Shown here piece after piece: positions 22,174 to 23,582 of a stretch of DNA of 23,582 nucleotides; position 1 is the stretch's first letter; the number at the start of each line of letters is the position of its first letter. The notes under the pieces are model-generated. The model saw nothing but the letters and a program-made list of their open reading frames with translations, had not been told where the DNA came from and searched no databases. The DNA comes from Clostridiales bacterium UBA1770 (GTDB lineage Bacteria; Bacillota; Clostridia; Oscillospirales; CAG-272). The translations under genes and the position numbers were made by a program. The stretch is taken from positions 275 to 23,856 of the forward strand of contig DCGU01000034.1 of assembly GCA_002315325.1 (NCBI GenBank), written 5' to 3'.

Positions 22174-23337
22174 ATGGCAACCAAAGACCTGAACGCGTTC
22201 AAAGAAAACCAGGAAGTCAAAACCGTAGATGCATCCCGCAAACTGAGAGTCGGTATCATCGGTTGCGGTTGGATTGCAGGTGCCCATATGGCATCTTATC
22301 TCAAACAGCCCGACGTTGAAATCGTCGCTGCCTGCGACCTGATTCCCGGCAAGGCAAGAAAGTTCATGGCTGATTTCGGTATCACCGATATCCCCATGGA
22401 TTACCCGTCCCACAAGGAAATGCTGGATGACGAAAGCCTGCAGCTGGACGCTGTTTCCGTCTGCACGTATAACCGTCAGCACTGCGCTCCCACCATTTAC
22501 GCACTGAATAAGGGCGTAAACGTTCTGCTGGAAAAACCCTTCTCCGTTACGCTGGACGAGGCTGCAGAAGTTGTCCGCGCCGAGAAGAAGAGCGGCAAGA
22601 TTCTGTCCATCGGTTTCCAGCCCAGAATGGACGCCAACATGAAGCAGATCAAAAAGATTGTCGAATCCGGCGAACTGGGTAAGATTTACTACATTCAGAC
22701 CGGCGGCGGCCGTCGTCGCGGTATTCCCACGCCGTTCGGTACTTCCTTCATTGAAGATAAGACCGCAGGTTTGGGCGCTCTGGCTGATATCGGCTGCTAC
22801 TCTCTCGATATGTGCCTCAACGCCATCGGCTATCCGAAGCCCCTGACCGTTTCCGGTTACAAGTCCGATTTCTTCGGTAAAGACCCCAACTACGTTGGTT
22901 ACGGCGAACATCACGAATATGCCGACCTGTTCGGTGTTGACGACTTCGCTGCCGCTTTCATTCGTTTGGAAGGGGATATCATCGTTGACTTCCGTATTTC
23001 CTGGGCTATGAATATGGATACCGCAGGCGATACCCTGATTCTGGGTACCAAGGGCGGTTTGAAGATTCCGTCCACCGAGTGCTGGAACGGTTCCGTCGGC
23101 GGCCCCATGAAGATTTACCACGAAGTATGCGGCCAGCAGGTTTGCACCGAGCTTCCGATCATCGGCGATACCGACCTGTTCGACAAGAAGATTCGTTCCT
23201 TCCTGGACGCTGTTAAATACGGCGGTAAGGCACCCGTTCCCACTTCCCAGATTCTGTACAATCAGGCCATCCTGGACGGTATCAAACGTTCCGCAGATGC
23301 CGGTAAAGAAGTGACAATCGAGATTCCCGAAGTATAA
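22174..23337 (+). CDS. Gfo/Idh/MocA-family NAD(P)-dependent oxidoreductase
   Basis: A 387-aa enzyme. ATG 22174 is preferred because GGAGG lies 8 nt upstream; ATG 22168 would be only 2 nt from it. The N-terminal Rossmann fold shows VGIIGCGWIAGAHM (GxGxxG, 26-39) and the LLEKPF signature with Lys121 that is shared by the family and contributes to catalysis. The C-terminal substrate domain shows GALADIGCYSLDMCLNAIG with the usual Asp-x-x-x-Tyr/His arrangement. Members oxidise or reduce sugars, inositols or sugar acids. Twenty N-terminal residues precede the fold, slightly longer than usual. It is probably co-transcribed with the isomerase-like gene, and the two would act in successive steps on one sugar or polyol. 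Confidence 0.92.
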   Translation: MATKDLNAFKENQEVKTVDASRKLRVGIIGCGWIAGAHMASYLKQPDVEIVAACDLIPGKARKFMADFGITDIPMDYPSHKEMLDDESLQLDAVSVCTYNRQHCAPTIYALNKGVNVLLEKPFSVTLDEAAEVVRAEKKSGKILSIGFQPRMDANMKQIKKIVESGELGKIYYIQTGGGRRRGIPTPFGTSFIEDKTAGLGALADIGCYSLDMCLNAIGYPKPLTVSGYKSDFFGKDPNYVGYGEHHEYADLFGVDDFAAAFIRLEGDIIVDFRISWAMNMDTAGDTLILGTKGGLKIPSTECWNGSVGGPMKIYHEVCGQQVCTELPIIGDTDLFDKKIRSFLDAVKYGGKAPVPTSQILYNQAILDGIKRSADAGKEVTIEIPEV

Positions 23338-23362
23338 TCTTATTTTAAATGTAAGATAATTC

Positions 23363-23412
23363 GCATTTTGCCGGTCGGGGTTGCGCTGCCCCGGCCGGCA
23401 TTTCGTCTGTTT
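23363..23412 (+). terminator. Terminator after the oxidoreductase gene
   Basis: 12-bp GC-rich stem TGCCGGTCGGGG / CCCCGGCCGGCA (23369-23380, 23389-23400; one G-T pair) followed by TTTCGTCTGTTT. Confidence 0.8.
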
Positions 23413-23465
23413 GGATACTCTGCGGTATAAGCTTGCAAAACTTTATGTCGTACGTTTGGTAAAAA

Positions 23466-23484
23466 TGTGAAAAAATATTTCACA
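23466..23484. promoter_or_regulatory. Operator-like dyad TGTGAAA-N5-TTTCACA
   Basis: Perfect 7-bp inverted arms around AAATA, ending 16 nt upstream of the -35 box at 23501, a place typical for an activator site. The regulator is unknown. Confidence 0.5.
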
Positions 23485-23500
23485 AATTGCAAATAACCGC

Positions 23501-23529
23501 TTGACGGGACAGGCGGATAGTGGTATAAT
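23501..23529 (+). promoter_or_regulatory. Strong sigma-A promoter for a gene beyond the window
   Basis: TTGACG (23501-23506), 17-bp spacer, perfect TATAAT (23524-23529). A small CGCCT-AAAG-AGGCG hairpin (23541-23554) lies near the start of the transcript. No start codon is visible before the window ends. Confidence 0.8.
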
Positions 23530-23582
23530 ATGCAAGCTGTCGCCTAAAGAGGCGGTTAAAACAGCGAATCGGTCATTGAAAA

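Noticed and set aside
23466..23484. CRP/FNR-type site
   Set aside because: TGTGA and TCACA are present but separated by 9 bp rather than 6.
23488..23498. TGCAAATAACC shared with the tandem repeat units (20966 and 21200)
   Set aside because: About one 11-mer match of this kind is expected by chance in a window of this size.

Overview
The window looks like a chromosomal segment of a low-to-mid GC Gram-positive gut bacterium, most likely an uncultured member of the Clostridia (Oscillospirales/Ruminococcaceae-like). This is inferred from strong sigma-A promoters with 17-bp spacers, AGGAGG-type ribosome binding sites, lipoprotein-anchored exported proteins, an ECF-type vitamin transporter S component, a C_GCAxxG_C_C protein and GH127/GH36 glycosidases. 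No rRNA, tRNA, CRISPR array, phage or transposase gene was found. The protein families are mostly recognisable housekeeping or carbohydrate genes. The unusual content is mainly in the non-coding DNA.

Layout. 1-234: 3' end of a GNAT acetyltransferase, then a perfect 21-bp hairpin. 415-3367: a stand-alone condensation/acyltransferase-like protein and a surface 5'-nucleotidase lipoprotein, closed by a terminator. 3521-4989: strong promoter, palindrome in the leader, PlsC-like acyltransferase carrying an internal zinc ribbon, bidirectional terminator. 4992-5677 (minus): a cytoplasmic concanavalin-like protein with its own promoter. 5721-6683: TauE/SafE-type membrane permease. 6682-7789: SPFH/prohibitin-like membrane protein. 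7810-10449: a polar amino acid ABC transporter operon (binding lipoprotein, permease, ATPase) with an operator-like dyad at its promoter and an intercistronic hairpin after the binding-protein gene. 10459-14785: a probable operon of a 95-aa unknown protein, a GH36-type alpha-galactosidase and an unassigned TIM-barrel hydrolase-like protein. 14799-15323 (minus): C_GCAxxG_C_C protein, divergent from 15363-17686: GH127 beta-L-arabinofuranosidase overlapping a YfcE-type phosphodiesterase. 17741-19403 (minus): mannose-6-phosphate isomerase followed by an ECF S component. 19440-20790: M14 carboxypeptidase lipoprotein. 20799-21283: about 2.1 tandem copies of a 233-bp structured non-coding unit. 21306-23337: sugar-phosphate isomerase/epimerase-like protein and Gfo/Idh/MocA oxidoreductase. 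23338-23582: terminator and a strong promoter for a gene beyond the window.

How the genes work together. GH36, the unassigned TIM-barrel protein, GH127, ManA and the isomerase/oxidoreductase pair suggest use of galactose-, arabinose- and mannose-containing plant glycans and rarer sugars or polyols. They lie in several transcription units and no sugar transporter is visible in the window. The ABC operon, nucleotidase and carboxypeptidase point to scavenging of amino acids, nucleosides and peptides at the cell surface.

The most interesting signals are (1) the tandem structured repeat just upstream of the isomerase gene, (2) the dyad around the ABC promoter, (3) the zinc-ribbon acyltransferase, (4) the unassigned 658-aa hydrolase-like protein, and (5) a window-wide codon-context rule: in my manual scan His, Asn, Asp and Tyr codons are never T-ending when the next codon is Val.
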